Below are positions 19,795 to 28,639 of a stretch of 64,000 nt of DNA, one piece after another. Below the pieces are notes generated by a model. The model was not told the DNA's origin, searched no databases, and worked only from the letters and a program-made list of their open reading frames with translations. This DNA comes from JAZKAR01 sp040389065 (GTDB lineage Bacteria > Pseudomonadota > Gammaproteobacteria > Burkholderiales > Casimicrobiaceae). Positions within the stretch are counted from its first letter, which is position 1. Every line of letters begins with the position of its first letter. The stretch covers positions 21,555-85,554 of the forward strand of contig JAZKAR010000017.1 in NCBI GenBank assembly GCA_040389065.1. Reading direction: 5' to 3'. The position numbers and the translations under genes are program-made.

Positions 19795-20727
19795 ATGGAA
19801 ATGAAAAATAGTTTGATTGACAACATTGATGCACGAACCAAATTAGCGGGTTCCAATAAAATGGAGATTCTGCTGTTTTCTTTAGGTACAAAAGAAATTT
19901 TTGGTATTAATGTATTTAAAGTACGAGAAGTCAGTAAAACACCCAGAATTACTAAAGCACCCTATATGCCTGCAGGTATTGAGGGCGTTATTTCACTTCG
20001 CGGTAATATTATTCCTGTTATTAATCTGGGAAAATTTGCGAACCTTGATAACATACCCAATACCCCCCCTGCCATTATGATCGTTACTGAATATAGCCGT
20101 CATACTCAAGGCTTTTTAGTTCATCAGGTCGAACACATTGTTCGGGTAGACTGGGATATGGTGAAATCGCCTGAAGGTATGCTATCAGGTAGCGATGCTT
20201 TAATAACAGCGATTACCGAACTCCCCGATGGGCGGTTAATCTCTATTTTAGATGTTGAGCAAATTTTAGCCAATGCCTATGGCGAAGACTCTATTTTCTC
20301 GATGGATCCTATTGTTAATGGGGAAAACTATACTGTATTTTTTGTTGATGATTCTGCAGTTGCTCGTAAAATGATTAGCGGTGTGCTTGATCAACTTTCA
20401 ATTCGCTATCACCAAGCTAATAATGGGTTAGATGGCTGGAATAAATTGGATAGCTTAGCGTCTCGCGCCCAGCGTGCTGGGGAAAGCTTACGAGAATCGC
20501 TTCAGTTGATTCTTGTAGATGCCGAAATGCCTGAAATGGATGGTTATGTTTTAACCAAGCAAATTAAATCTGATCAACGTTTCCAAGGTATTCCTATCAT
20601 TATGCATTCATCACTTTCTTCAGAAGCTAACCGGGCAATGGGTAAAAATGTAGGCGTTGATGCCTATGTTGCCAAATTTGATCCTGAGATTTTAGCTTCC
20701 ACTATCCGCTCGACCCTTAACCGCTAG
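19795..20727 (+). CDS. cheV: Chemotaxis protein CheV, second copy
   Basis: A 310-residue paralogue of the preceding gene with the same CheW-like plus receiver architecture (FGINVFKVREVSK, GVISLRGNIIPVINLGKF; VFFVDDSAVARKM, LILVDAEMPEMDGY, AKFD). It starts three bases after the first copy ends, after a GGGAG ribosome binding site. The pair looks like an old tandem duplication: the fold and many motifs agree but the sequences have diverged widely. They may couple different receptors to CheA. Confidence 0.93.
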   Translation: MEMKNSLIDNIDARTKLAGSNKMEILLFSLGTKEIFGINVFKVREVSKTPRITKAPYMPAGIEGVISLRGNIIPVINLGKFANLDNIPNTPPAIMIVTEYSRHTQGFLVHQVEHIVRVDWDMVKSPEGMLSGSDALITAITELPDGRLISILDVEQILANAYGEDSIFSMDPIVNGENYTVFFVDDSAVARKMISGVLDQLSIRYHQANNGLDGWNKLDSLASRAQRAGESLRESLQLILVDAEMPEMDGYVLTKQIKSDQRFQGIPIIMHSSLSSEANRAMGKNVGVDAYVAKFDPEILASTIRSTLNR

Positions 20728-20737
20728 GATAATCATC

Positions 20738-21124
20738 ATGGTCGATAAAAACCTTAAGTTTCTGGTAGTCGATGATTTCTCTACCATGCGACGCATCATT
20801 AGAAACCTCCTGAAAGAGCTCGGCTTTTCAAATGTTGATGAAGCTGAAGATGGTGCTGTCGGGTTGCAAAAATTACGCTCGGGCAGTTTTCAGTTTGTGA
20901 TTACTGATTGGAATATGCCTAACATGACTGGCATTCAGTTGCTAAGAGCCATACGCGCAGAAGCAACATTGCGAACACTACCTGTATTAATGGTAACTGC
21001 TGAAGCTAAGAAAGAAAATATTATAGAAGCCGCTCAAGCAGGCGCCAATGGATATATCGTTAAACCGTTTACCGCAGCGACTCTTGATGAAAAGCTGGGC
21101 AAAATTTTCGACAAAATGGGCTAA
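20738..21124 (+). CDS. cheY: Chemotaxis response regulator CheY
   Basis: Single receiver domain of 128 residues that carries the signal from CheA to the flagellar motor switch. Key residues sit at the same numbers as in E. coli: Asp12-Asp13, Asp57 (TDWNMP), Thr87 (MVTAEA) and Lys109 (VKPF). Ten bases after cheV2 and twelve before cheZ, so clearly in one transcript. High similarity to the enterobacterial-type motor CheY suggests a flagellar rather than a pilus role. Confidence 0.95.
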   Translation: MVDKNLKFLVVDDFSTMRRIIRNLLKELGFSNVDEAEDGAVGLQKLRSGSFQFVITDWNMPNMTGIQLLRAIRAEATLRTLPVLMVTAEAKKENIIEAAQAGANGYIVKPFTAATLDEKLGKIFDKMG

Positions 21125-21136
21125 GGGATATAGACC

Positions 21137-21958
21137 ATGGCAGATCACAACCAAACGGATAAAAGCGGCGATAGCGACGAACTCGAAGCCCTCTTCGATA
21201 GCATTGCCAGCAGCACAACATCTTCTCCAGAGCCAGACAGCAGCGATATGCTAAGCGAAGAAGCAATGATGGCAGCAATGATGGGCGAAGCAGCCCCTTC
21301 AACCTCTGCACTTGCTGAAGTTGACCCCAACAGTATAGATCCTGCTCGGGGTGATGCCATGTTCCAAAGTATTGGTCATTTAACCCGACAGCTTCACGAT
21401 ACCATGCGTGAGTTAGGGTTTGATAAATCAATGGAGAAACTCGCCACAGAGCTACCCGATGCCCGTGATCGTCTTAATTATGTAGCCAAAATGACTGAGC
21501 AAGCGGCAGAGCGGGTATTAAATGCAACCGATAGTGCTCAGCCTATTCAAAATAAACTCGCAAAAGATGCATCGGCTCTTAACGCAAATTGGAACACGCT
21601 GTTAACCACTCAAATGAATGCACAAGATGGCGGAAAACAACTCAAAACATTAGTTGAATCTACCCAAATGTTTTTAAATCGGGTTCATACAGATACTGAG
21701 CAAACAAATAAATATCTAATGGATATTGTGATGGCTCAAGACTTTCAAGATTTAACAGGGCAAGTTATCAAAAAAATTATCAGCGCTGCTGCTGATCTTG
21801 AGGTACGAATGGTTGAGCTGTTAGTGCAGTACACACCTGCCGAAAAGCGCGACGAAGTAGACTTATTACATGGACCACAAATTAATACTGAAGGAAGAAC
21901 CGATATTGCTGCAGATCAACAACAAGTTGATGATCTTCTTGCAAGTTTAGGCTTCTAA
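21137..21958 (+). CDS. cheZ: Protein phosphatase CheZ
   Basis: Dephosphorylates CheY-P. The long four-helix hairpin region contains the catalytic segment QDFQDLTGQVIKKI, whose second Gln is the family active-site residue. The C-terminus DDLLASLGF is the CheY-binding peptide and matches the enterobacterial DDLLDSLGF. The N-terminal 60 residues are acidic and Ser/Met-rich, probably disordered. 273 residues, slightly longer than usual. Presence of CheZ fits a gamma- or betaproteobacterium. Confidence 0.94.
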   Translation: MADHNQTDKSGDSDELEALFDSIASSTTSSPEPDSSDMLSEEAMMAAMMGEAAPSTSALAEVDPNSIDPARGDAMFQSIGHLTRQLHDTMRELGFDKSMEKLATELPDARDRLNYVAKMTEQAAERVLNATDSAQPIQNKLAKDASALNANWNTLLTTQMNAQDGGKQLKTLVESTQMFLNRVHTDTEQTNKYLMDIVMAQDFQDLTGQVIKKIISAAADLEVRMVELLVQYTPAEKRDEVDLLHGPQINTEGRTDIAADQQQVDDLLASLGF

Positions 21959-22009
21959 TCAAAATGATACCGATAAATATTTTAAATAGTGCATTCCCAG
22001 GAGGGCTCC

Positions 22010-23992
22010 ATGAGTGATTTTGCTGGAATGGAAGATATCCTACAAGACTTCTTGCTCGAAGCGTCGGATCTTCTTGCTGGCGTAGACAATCAGCTTGTGG
22101 ATCTTGAAAAACGTCCTGGAGATAAACATCTCCTGAACGAAATATTTAGAAATTTCCATACTATAAAAGGTGGGGCAGGGTTTCTGGCAGCAAATGAATT
22201 AGTGAATTTATGCCATCGCACTGAAAACTTGTTTGATAAATTACGTAATGGTCAACTCGCCATGAATCCTTTTGTACTCGATGCTGTCTTGGGTGCAACA
22301 GGCGTCGTAAAAACCATGTTTGACTCTCTTCATCGCGGCAAACAGCCTACAGCGGCTCCTGCCCATATTTTAGATGCACTCGATCGTATTTTAGCAGGTG
22401 AAGTAAATGGGCCAGCTGTTACTCAAGCAGTTACACCCGCCGCAACAACCGTTAATACCGCCGCTGTACCCATACCAGCTGCTACCGATAACTGGTCAAC
22501 GCTTTATCAGCATCTTACAGGCCAAGAAACGACTACGGCATCGGCTTCATCTACCCCCTCTTTAACTCCACAACGTGCTGCTGGATCAGCCAGTGAACTT
22601 TCTGCCGCACTTGAGCTTGCACCGCAAACACATGTTGAAATGCCATCGCTATCTGCGGTTGCAATGAATACTCCCTCACCTACTGCATCTCCTAGTCCTG
22701 CTATTGCTACGCCTGCCGGTGCTATGCCCGGAGCCAATGCAAGCGCAAGCAGTTTATCTGCTCAAAATAGCGGCCCTGCGCCTATTACAGTAAAAGAAAA
22801 TACGATTCGTGTTGATACACATCGGCTTGACCATGTGCTTAATCTTTCGGGTGAAATAGGCCTTACTAAAAATCGCCTAACGACGCTACGCAGTGAAGTT
22901 TTACAAGGCAAAACAGATGCAGGAACCATACGTGCATTAGATGAGGCCGTTAGCCAGCTTGATTTACTAGTGGGCGATCTTCAAAACGCTGTGATGAAAA
23001 CACGTATGCAGCCGATTGGTCGATTGTTTCAAAAATATCCACGTATGGCGCGTGACTTAGCACGCCAACTCGGTAAAGATATTGAATTAATTATCAGCGG
23101 TGAAGAAACTGAAATCGACAAAACGATGATTGAGGATTTAAACGATCCTCTCGTGCATTTAGTACGTAATGCAGTTGATCATGGCATTGAATCGATTGCG
23201 GATCGTTTAGCCTCTAAAAAGCCTTCAAAAGGTATTATTCGCCTTGATGCCTACCAAGTTGGCGATCATATCGTGATTGAAGTAGCGGATGATGGACGTG
23301 GCATGAGTGCTGATAAACTACGCACCAAAGCCATTGAAAAAGGATTAATCGATCTTGAAACGGCGAATAGCCTAGATGACAAACAAGCCTTACAGTTAAT
23401 TTTCTTACCCGGCTTTTCTACCAAAGACCAGATATCTAGTGTATCAGGGCGCGGGGTAGGAATGGATGTCGTTAAAACCAACATTCAAAAACTGAATGGT
23501 CGGTTAGATATTCAATCAGTGCCAGGCGGTGGTGGAACCACATTCTCTATTCTTCTCCCGCTAACACTCGCTATCATGCCAGTGCTTGTCGTTGTCGTTC
23601 AAAGCCAGCCCTTTGCAGTACCTTTAGCGATGGTACGAGAAATTATTCCCCTTCGTCATGAAGATGTTCAAGAAGTTTCAGGGCGCGCAACAATGGTTGT
23701 TCGCGATGAAGTATTGCCCATTCGCTCATTAAGCCATTTATTAGGATGGTCGCATACTCAAGCGCCTCAGTTTGGCGTGCTCATGCAAAGCTCCTCTACT
23801 AATTTTATTCTTGCCATTGATGATTTTATCGGGCGTGACGACGTTGTTATCAAACCCCTTGAAGCCATTAAACCTAAAGGTATTGCAGGCGCTACGCTCT
23901 CTGGTGATGGCTCTGTAGTGTTGGTTTTAGATATGGAAGAAGTTCTCTCACATGATGGCGCTGAAAGCCCTAGTGCCATGTTCCACGTATAA
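22010..23992 (+). CDS. cheA: Chemotaxis histidine kinase CheA
   Basis: Autokinase of the chemoreceptor array. Domain order: Hpt (phospho-acceptor His50 in FRNFHTIKGGAGFL), a long Ala/Pro/Thr/Ser-rich linker (about 125-260) where a P2 domain would be expected but is not obvious, dimerisation domain (DTHRLDHVLNLSGEIGLTKNRL), HATPase (NAVDHGIE, ADDGRGM, GRGVGMDVV) and a C-terminal CheW-like domain. The ATG at 22010 follows AGGAGGG, so it is preferred to an upstream GTG at 21989; this gives 660 residues. Last gene of the cluster; no receptor, CheR or CheB is present. Confidence 0.95.
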   Translation: MSDFAGMEDILQDFLLEASDLLAGVDNQLVDLEKRPGDKHLLNEIFRNFHTIKGGAGFLAANELVNLCHRTENLFDKLRNGQLAMNPFVLDAVLGATGVVKTMFDSLHRGKQPTAAPAHILDALDRILAGEVNGPAVTQAVTPAATTVNTAAVPIPAATDNWSTLYQHLTGQETTTASASSTPSLTPQRAAGSASELSAALELAPQTHVEMPSLSAVAMNTPSPTASPSPAIATPAGAMPGANASASSLSAQNSGPAPITVKENTIRVDTHRLDHVLNLSGEIGLTKNRLTTLRSEVLQGKTDAGTIRALDEAVSQLDLLVGDLQNAVMKTRMQPIGRLFQKYPRMARDLARQLGKDIELIISGEETEIDKTMIEDLNDPLVHLVRNAVDHGIESIADRLASKKPSKGIIRLDAYQVGDHIVIEVADDGRGMSADKLRTKAIEKGLIDLETANSLDDKQALQLIFLPGFSTKDQISSVSGRGVGMDVVKTNIQKLNGRLDIQSVPGGGGTTFSILLPLTLAIMPVLVVVVQSQPFAVPLAMVREIIPLRHEDVQEVSGRATMVVRDEVLPIRSLSHLLGWSHTQAPQFGVLMQSSSTNFILAIDDFIGRDDVVIKPLEAIKPKGIAGATLSGDGSVVLVLDMEEVLSHDGAESPSAMFHV

Positions 23993-24007
23993 CTGCGCAC
24001 GCGCTAT

Positions 24008-24051
24008 GTGTATGCGTTCCCTCCTAGCAGACGGAGAGGGAACGCATACAC
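24008..24051 (+). terminator. Long hairpin after cheA, probable terminator
   Basis: A perfect 16-base stem, GTGTATGCGTTCCCTC (24008-24023) and GAGGGAACGCATACAC (24036-24051), directly after the cheA stop. It is followed by AATAATAATT rather than a T run, so termination is likely but not certain. The core (GTTCC...GGAGAGG...AACG) resembles the hairpin at 59748. Confidence 0.6.
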
Positions 24052-24060
24052 AATAATAAT

Positions 24061-24170
24061 TCTATACGTTACGCCCTTGACCTCTATTAATGCACGGTAA
24101 CACAGACAGTATATTGAGTATGGCAAGTTGCCAACACGCCAGCATACACCACACCTGCGTAATTTCTATA
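24061..24170. repeat. Degenerate copy of the intergenic MITE
   Basis: The right terminal repeat CACCTGCGTAATTTCTA (24153-24169) is nearly intact; the left end is decayed (TACGTTACGCCCTTG). The inside keeps ACAGACAGTAT and TATGGCAAGTTGCCAACACG of the family. It lies between cheA and the convergent gene at 24190. Confidence 0.6.
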
Positions 24171-24189
24171 CCTACTACTACACTACCCC

Positions 24190-24855
24190 TTAAGCGCGTC
24201 TCCATATTAAAGGAGGCACCATTCTCATTGCCCCGGCTCCTATACGCTTTTTAGATTTAATCACGTGCTTTTTATGGCGAAGCTTCTTTTTAGCCTTAAC
24301 TACAACAGGTTTTTCGTTAGGATCAACCAATACATTCATATCGATATATTGCCTACAAACATTTTCAAGTAACCAAAAAGCTTCTGTTTTCATGGGATAC
24401 ATTGGGTTATCATTCTGATAGCGTGTTGTATCCGCAATTTTTTCGCCTCTTCCCATGAACTCTTCATAATGCGTTTCGTTTAACGTTTCTTGCTCACCTG
24501 TTTTACAGTTCATTTTTTTCATGTTCGTTAACGATGCATAGTCTTTAATATCTTCGCCTACTGTTACAATATGTTTTTCTTTTAAGTTATAAAGTAAGTT
24601 TACAATTAGCGTATCTTTATTCACTCTAATATTATTTTCATCGATATACACCGTTCCCCCCCACTTCAAAGTATGTAAATACTGCCAACTAGGAGGCTCT
24701 TGAGGAAGAATAGGTTCTGGCTTTACAGATTTACGCACATGTTTTTTTACGTGAGATCGAGTTGCACTATCAGCACATAACGGAACACTACATATACTGA
24801 CTATGCTCAAGAAAAAACAAGTCATCTTATAAAAAGAAGATGCCTTATGTATCAT
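24190..24855 (-). CDS. Secreted protein, surface-adhesin E-like
   Basis: A 221-residue protein with a signal peptide (hydrophobic stretch to LCADSA) and then a basic stretch. The middle (WQYLHTLKWGGTVYIDENNIRVNKDT to WLLENVC) resembles the surface-adhesin E domain (a beta-sheet domain first seen in Haemophilus protein E), with two Cys (MNCKTGE, ENVCRQ) that could pair. The C-terminal 35 residues are very Lys/Arg-rich, which suggests binding to polyanions such as LPS. No operon partner. The domain call is by pattern and could be wrong. Confidence 0.55.
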   Translation of the reverse strand: MIHKASSFYKMTCFFLSIVSICSVPLCADSATRSHVKKHVRKSVKPEPILPQEPPSWQYLHTLKWGGTVYIDENNIRVNKDTLIVNLLYNLKEKHIVTVGEDIKDYASLTNMKKMNCKTGEQETLNETHYEEFMGRGEKIADTTRYQNDNPMYPMKTEAFWLLENVCRQYIDMNVLVDPNEKPVVVKAKKKLRHKKHVIKSKKRIGAGAMRMVPPLIWRRA

Positions 24856-24997
24856 AGATATACCCCTATTATCGACTCACGATAAATTGAGTATAAATCG
24901 CCATCGCAGACTGGCAAGGTAAGAATGTAAAAAACTATATAAATAGTGTTGAAGAGTGCTATTGTTAGATCTCTTTACTACTTCGTATACGGCATGC

Positions 24998-25930
24998 ATG
25001 GCTTCTAAAATTTTTTCTCAAACGTGCGCTAAGGCTTCTGCATCACGCGCTTCCAGCTCATCCGATAACAGCAGCCCTGCTTACGGTACGCTTTTTGTAG
25101 TCGCCACACCGATTGGCAATCTTCAAGACATGAGCCAACGTGCACAGAAAGTTTTGTCTGAAGTGCATTCAATTGTCGCTGAAGATACTCGCCATGCTAA
25201 ACATCTAACTCAATGTTTAGGTATTCAAACATCTATATTACCTATTCATTTACGCAATGAGCACGCTGCTGCCGAACGCGTAATCACCCTTCTTAAGGAA
25301 GGCCATCATTTAGCATTGATCAGTGATGCAGGAACCCCCGGTGTTTCTGACCCTGGCGGCTGGGTCGTTCGCACAGCACTTAGTGAAAACATAACCGTTG
25401 TTCCGCTACCTGGTGCTTGTTCTGCTACGGTGGCATGGAGCGCATCAGGCTTTACAGAATCTCAGTTTCTTTTTTATGGTTTTCTTCCTCCTAAAACTCA
25501 GGCTCGGCGTACTGTATTAGCAGAACTCGCCATCCATCCATTCCCTATCATCTTCTATGAAGCGCCTCACCGTATTAAAGAGATGCTGAATGATTTATTC
25601 GAGGTGCTCGGCAACCGTACAGCCTGTATTACACGTGAGCTCACAAAGAACTATGAAACAATCAGCAGAGGAGAACTGAAAGCGCTTATCGACTATGCTC
25701 AAGGTGAACCTAATATTGAGCGTGGAGAACTCGTTGTGATTGTTGAAGGATGCAAAAATGAACCGAGTGAAGGGTTAGATTCTAGCGCCCTTGAATGTCT
25801 TGAAGACATGCTGATGAGTAATTCATTAGTCTCGGCAGTGAAATGGGTACAAAAACTAACCGGCCTTCCTCGAGACATCATTTATAAACAAGCACTTATA
25901 TTAAAAAATTCTGAAGGTGATGATGAATAA
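24998..25930 (+). CDS. rsmI: 16S rRNA (cytidine(1402)-2'-O)-methyltransferase
   Basis: Tetrapyrrole-methylase-fold rRNA methyltransferase modifying C1402 in the decoding centre. Signature segments GTLFVVATPIGNLQDMSQRA, VAEDTRHAKHL and ALISDAGTPGVSDPGGWVV are intact, and the C-terminal domain is complete. The start is uncertain: a GTG at 24956 or the ATG at 24998; I chose the ATG (310 residues). Either way there is a Ser/Ala-rich N-terminal extension of about 30 residues before the conserved core, which is unusual. The usual divergent neighbour lppC is not here. Confidence 0.93.
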   Translation: MASKIFSQTCAKASASRASSSSDNSSPAYGTLFVVATPIGNLQDMSQRAQKVLSEVHSIVAEDTRHAKHLTQCLGIQTSILPIHLRNEHAAAERVITLLKEGHHLALISDAGTPGVSDPGGWVVRTALSENITVVPLPGACSATVAWSASGFTESQFLFYGFLPPKTQARRTVLAELAIHPFPIIFYEAPHRIKEMLNDLFEVLGNRTACITRELTKNYETISRGELKALIDYAQGEPNIERGELVVIVEGCKNEPSEGLDSSALECLEDMLMSNSLVSAVKWVQKLTGLPRDIIYKQALILKNSEGDDE

Positions 25931-26044
25931 AACGCCCTCAAAACAAAAGAATATTCCTCTCCCATTCTCACAAAAAAGGCTAAAAAAGAATATCAAACTA
26001 TGAGATAATAATAAAAAGTTATTTAGGTAAAAGTTAGGTTTAAA

Positions 26045-26072
26045 CGAAACACTCTATCAAAAGGGTGTTTCG
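26045..26072. terminator. Hairpin downstream of rsmI
   Basis: CGAAACAC (26045-26052) and GTGTTTCG (26065-26072) form an 8-base stem with a 12-base loop. No T run follows, so it may be a weak terminator or a chance hairpin. It lies about 115 bases after rsmI. Confidence 0.35.
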
Positions 26073-26163
26073 CACGATATGAATGATACTTGTTAAGGTC
26101 ATCTAGCTTTAGTTATTTAGTCATCTAATTTAAAGCCTAATTAGATATCCTCGCTATACTTTC

Positions 26164-26356
26164 TTCCATAGGTGCAAGGGCACTTGGAGTAACGGTACTG
26201 TATACTCTAACCCATCGCTTCCGATAGTAAGAATGTTTGGCTCTGACATTGCGCATGCAGTTCCACCCACACTGGCAGCAGTGTCTTAACTATGTCAGCC
26301 TTGATCATATAACTGGGCGGTTTTAGATGCCTTGCTCATAGGCTCACACCTAGGAA
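26164..26356 (+). ncRNA. ssrS: Candidate 6S RNA
   Basis: In the 564-base gap between rsmI and cysI, a -10 box TATACT (26155-26160) precedes a GC-richer stretch that folds on itself. The outer stem TTCC(A)TAGGTG (26164-26174) pairs with CACCTAGGAA (26347-26356), and GCAAGG(G)CA pairs with TGCCTTGC further in. Internal segments resemble 6S RNA: AAGAATGTTTGGCTC, GCGCATGC, TCCACCC and AGCCTTGA, in the expected order, and the 193-nt size fits (about 184 in E. coli). 6S RNA binds the sigma-70 RNA polymerase holoenzyme in stationary phase. The usual neighbour (a formyltetrahydrofolate cyclo-ligase) is absent, so a covariance search is needed. Confidence 0.65.
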
Positions 26357-26494
26357 CTCACTGCCAGAAATATTGATAGGCAGCAAACTTTCTGCTCGAT
26401 TGCCCGACGTCTTTCTTCGCAGCACTCTAGCAATCATACAAACGATTGTTAGTTTTACGTTTTTGAAAAAAAGGATTTTGAAAGGATATTTGTC

Positions 26495-28639
26495 ATGGCA
26501 ATTCAACCATGCGCTACAGAGCTTACTGACATTGAAGAAATTAACCGCTATCAGGCGGCTGTGGATTCCTTTTTCCGCAATGAAATTGATGAAGAGCGCT
26601 TCACCTCGATTCGCCTGCAACAAGGTATTTATGGTCAAAGACAACCAGGCGTAAATATGATTCGCATTAAAATACCGGGCGGTCTTTTAAATGCAGATCA
26701 ACTCGATAGTATTGCCGATGTGCTTTCCAGCTTTTCGCAGCATGATGTTGCGCACATCACAACCCGTCAAGCGATTCAAGTTCATTATGTTCCTCTTGAA
26801 AAAACACCTGACGCCATGAGAGTGTTGGCTAAAACCAATCTTACCAGCCGTGAAGCGTGTAACAATACTGTGCGTAATATGAGCGCCTGCTCATTGGCTG
26901 GCGTGTGCCCCCGCGAGCATACTGATATCAACGTACATCAACAAGCTGCCGTTTTACATTTCTTGCGTAACCCATTAAATCAGCAGTTACCACGCAAATT
27001 TAAAATCAGTTTTTCAGCCTGTGAAACAGATTGCGCACAAGGTATGCTGCACGATTTAGGTGTAATTGCGGTGCATCAACCTGATCATCCGCAAGGCCCT
27101 TTTGGCTTTAAAATTCTAGCGGGCGGCGGATTAGGCCATAAACCACGTGAAGCTATCGTGGTAGCTCCTTTTATCCCTGAACATGAATTGATCGCAGCGA
27201 TGGAAGCAGTGATTACGCTTCATAACAAATACTCTGATCGCGTAAAGCGTGCAAAAGCGCGTATTAAATTTTTGGTAGAAAAATTTGGTGTAGAAGGTTT
27301 TATTGAAAAATTTAACGAAGAATTTGAACGTAGCCGTGCTGCACTCGCGGTAGATGAACAGCCCAAAGGAGAATGGAGTGTAGGTGATTCTACACAGCCT
27401 GCTCCAGGTGCCAGCGCGCCTCGCCGTCCTCTTTCGCAAAAACAAAGCACCAAAGTGATTTTTCCTGTTTCTGTTCCTATGGGAAACCTCACCGCGATTC
27501 AAATGCACGCCTTAGCTAAACTGGCTCGTGAACATCAATTAATGCTGCGTACTGTTCAAGATCAAAACTTATTATTTCTAAATGTTGATCCTTCACTTGT
27601 AGAAACGTTAAAAGTTGGCATTGAAGCCATTGGCTTAAGCTTACCAATATCAGGTGATGATGTCGTGGCTTGCCCAGGAACATCCACTTGCCGCTTAGGA
27701 ATCACCTCTAGCCCTGTGGTAGCACCTAAAATCATGAAAATGCAAATTCATGCAAAATCAGATTTACGCATTCGTGTATCGGGTTGCCATAACGGATGTG
27801 CTCAACCTGAAATGGCTGATATTGGTATTTATGGTGAAGGCCGCCGTATGCACGGTAAGCTGGTTCCTCATTACCAAATGTATTTTGGCGGCGATGGCTT
27901 ATACGGCAAAGGCCTAGCCTTAAAAGGCCCTTCTGTACCTGCTGCGCGTGTTGAGTCTGCTATTGCTCGTGTTCGTGATAACTTCAATGCCACCCATTTT
28001 GACGGTGAAGACTTTTTTAATTGGACGCGCCGCCAACCAGAAAACCATTTCACAACTCTGCTAGATGACATCATTAAAGTAGATGAAACTGAGTTATTAT
28101 CTGTATTACGCGATCATGGTTCTGAAAATGATTTCAAAGTATTGCAGCTTGGCGGCGGAGAGTGTGCCGGCGCAATGCAAGTACAAATTGGCGCTGCCTT
28201 TTATGAAGCCGGGCATGAACGCCAATACCGTGATGCACTTTACTTTCAACGTAAATATACTGAAGCTGTTCAATGTGCTGAATCGGTACTAAAAGTGATT
28301 GCACAGGGTTTATATACACTAAAAAATCCAGCTGCTAAAGGTGCCAAAGCAGCTGCCAAACCTGACAACCTACGTGAACTTCAAACGCTCTTACAACCTT
28401 TAGTACCTGAGTCGTTAGTAGCAGGCTATGCATCTGCGCTATCTGCTCTTGATGATGCTACGGCTAATCCTGATATCAATACGACTAAAGTGCTTGCCCA
28501 AACCAGTGACCAATGGATTACTGAAGCAGCGGTGTACTGTGTTGAGCAAGATGGTACCCTTGATTTACATGGTGCAATGCCCGCTACTGCACTAGCACCA
28601 GCGGTTTCAGTTAAGGCCACAGCAGGAGCGGCTGCATGA
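26495..28639 (+). CDS. cysI: Sulfite reductase hemoprotein (nitrite/sulfite reductase family)
   Basis: Reduces sulfite to sulfide in cysteine synthesis using sirohaem and a 4Fe-4S cluster. Two ferredoxin-like/sirohaem halves are visible; the cluster cysteines are in CPGTSTC (near residues 392 and 398) and SGCHNGC (near 430 and 434). AAAGGA lies 9 bases before the ATG. At 714 residues it is about 150 longer than typical members: residues from about 545 form an extra helical region (GGGECAGAMQVQIGAAFYEAG, then Ala-rich) of unknown role, perhaps HEPN-like. The stop overlaps cysH by four bases. Confidence 0.9.
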   Translation: MAIQPCATELTDIEEINRYQAAVDSFFRNEIDEERFTSIRLQQGIYGQRQPGVNMIRIKIPGGLLNADQLDSIADVLSSFSQHDVAHITTRQAIQVHYVPLEKTPDAMRVLAKTNLTSREACNNTVRNMSACSLAGVCPREHTDINVHQQAAVLHFLRNPLNQQLPRKFKISFSACETDCAQGMLHDLGVIAVHQPDHPQGPFGFKILAGGGLGHKPREAIVVAPFIPEHELIAAMEAVITLHNKYSDRVKRAKARIKFLVEKFGVEGFIEKFNEEFERSRAALAVDEQPKGEWSVGDSTQPAPGASAPRRPLSQKQSTKVIFPVSVPMGNLTAIQMHALAKLAREHQLMLRTVQDQNLLFLNVDPSLVETLKVGIEAIGLSLPISGDDVVACPGTSTCRLGITSSPVVAPKIMKMQIHAKSDLRIRVSGCHNGCAQPEMADIGIYGEGRRMHGKLVPHYQMYFGGDGLYGKGLALKGPSVPAARVESAIARVRDNFNATHFDGEDFFNWTRRQPENHFTTLLDDIIKVDETELLSVLRDHGSENDFKVLQLGGGECAGAMQVQIGAAFYEAGHERQYRDALYFQRKYTEAVQCAESVLKVIAQGLYTLKNPAAKGAKAAAKPDNLRELQTLLQPLVPESLVAGYASALSALDDATANPDINTTKVLAQTSDQWITEAAVYCVEQDGTLDLHGAMPATALAPAVSVKATAGAAA

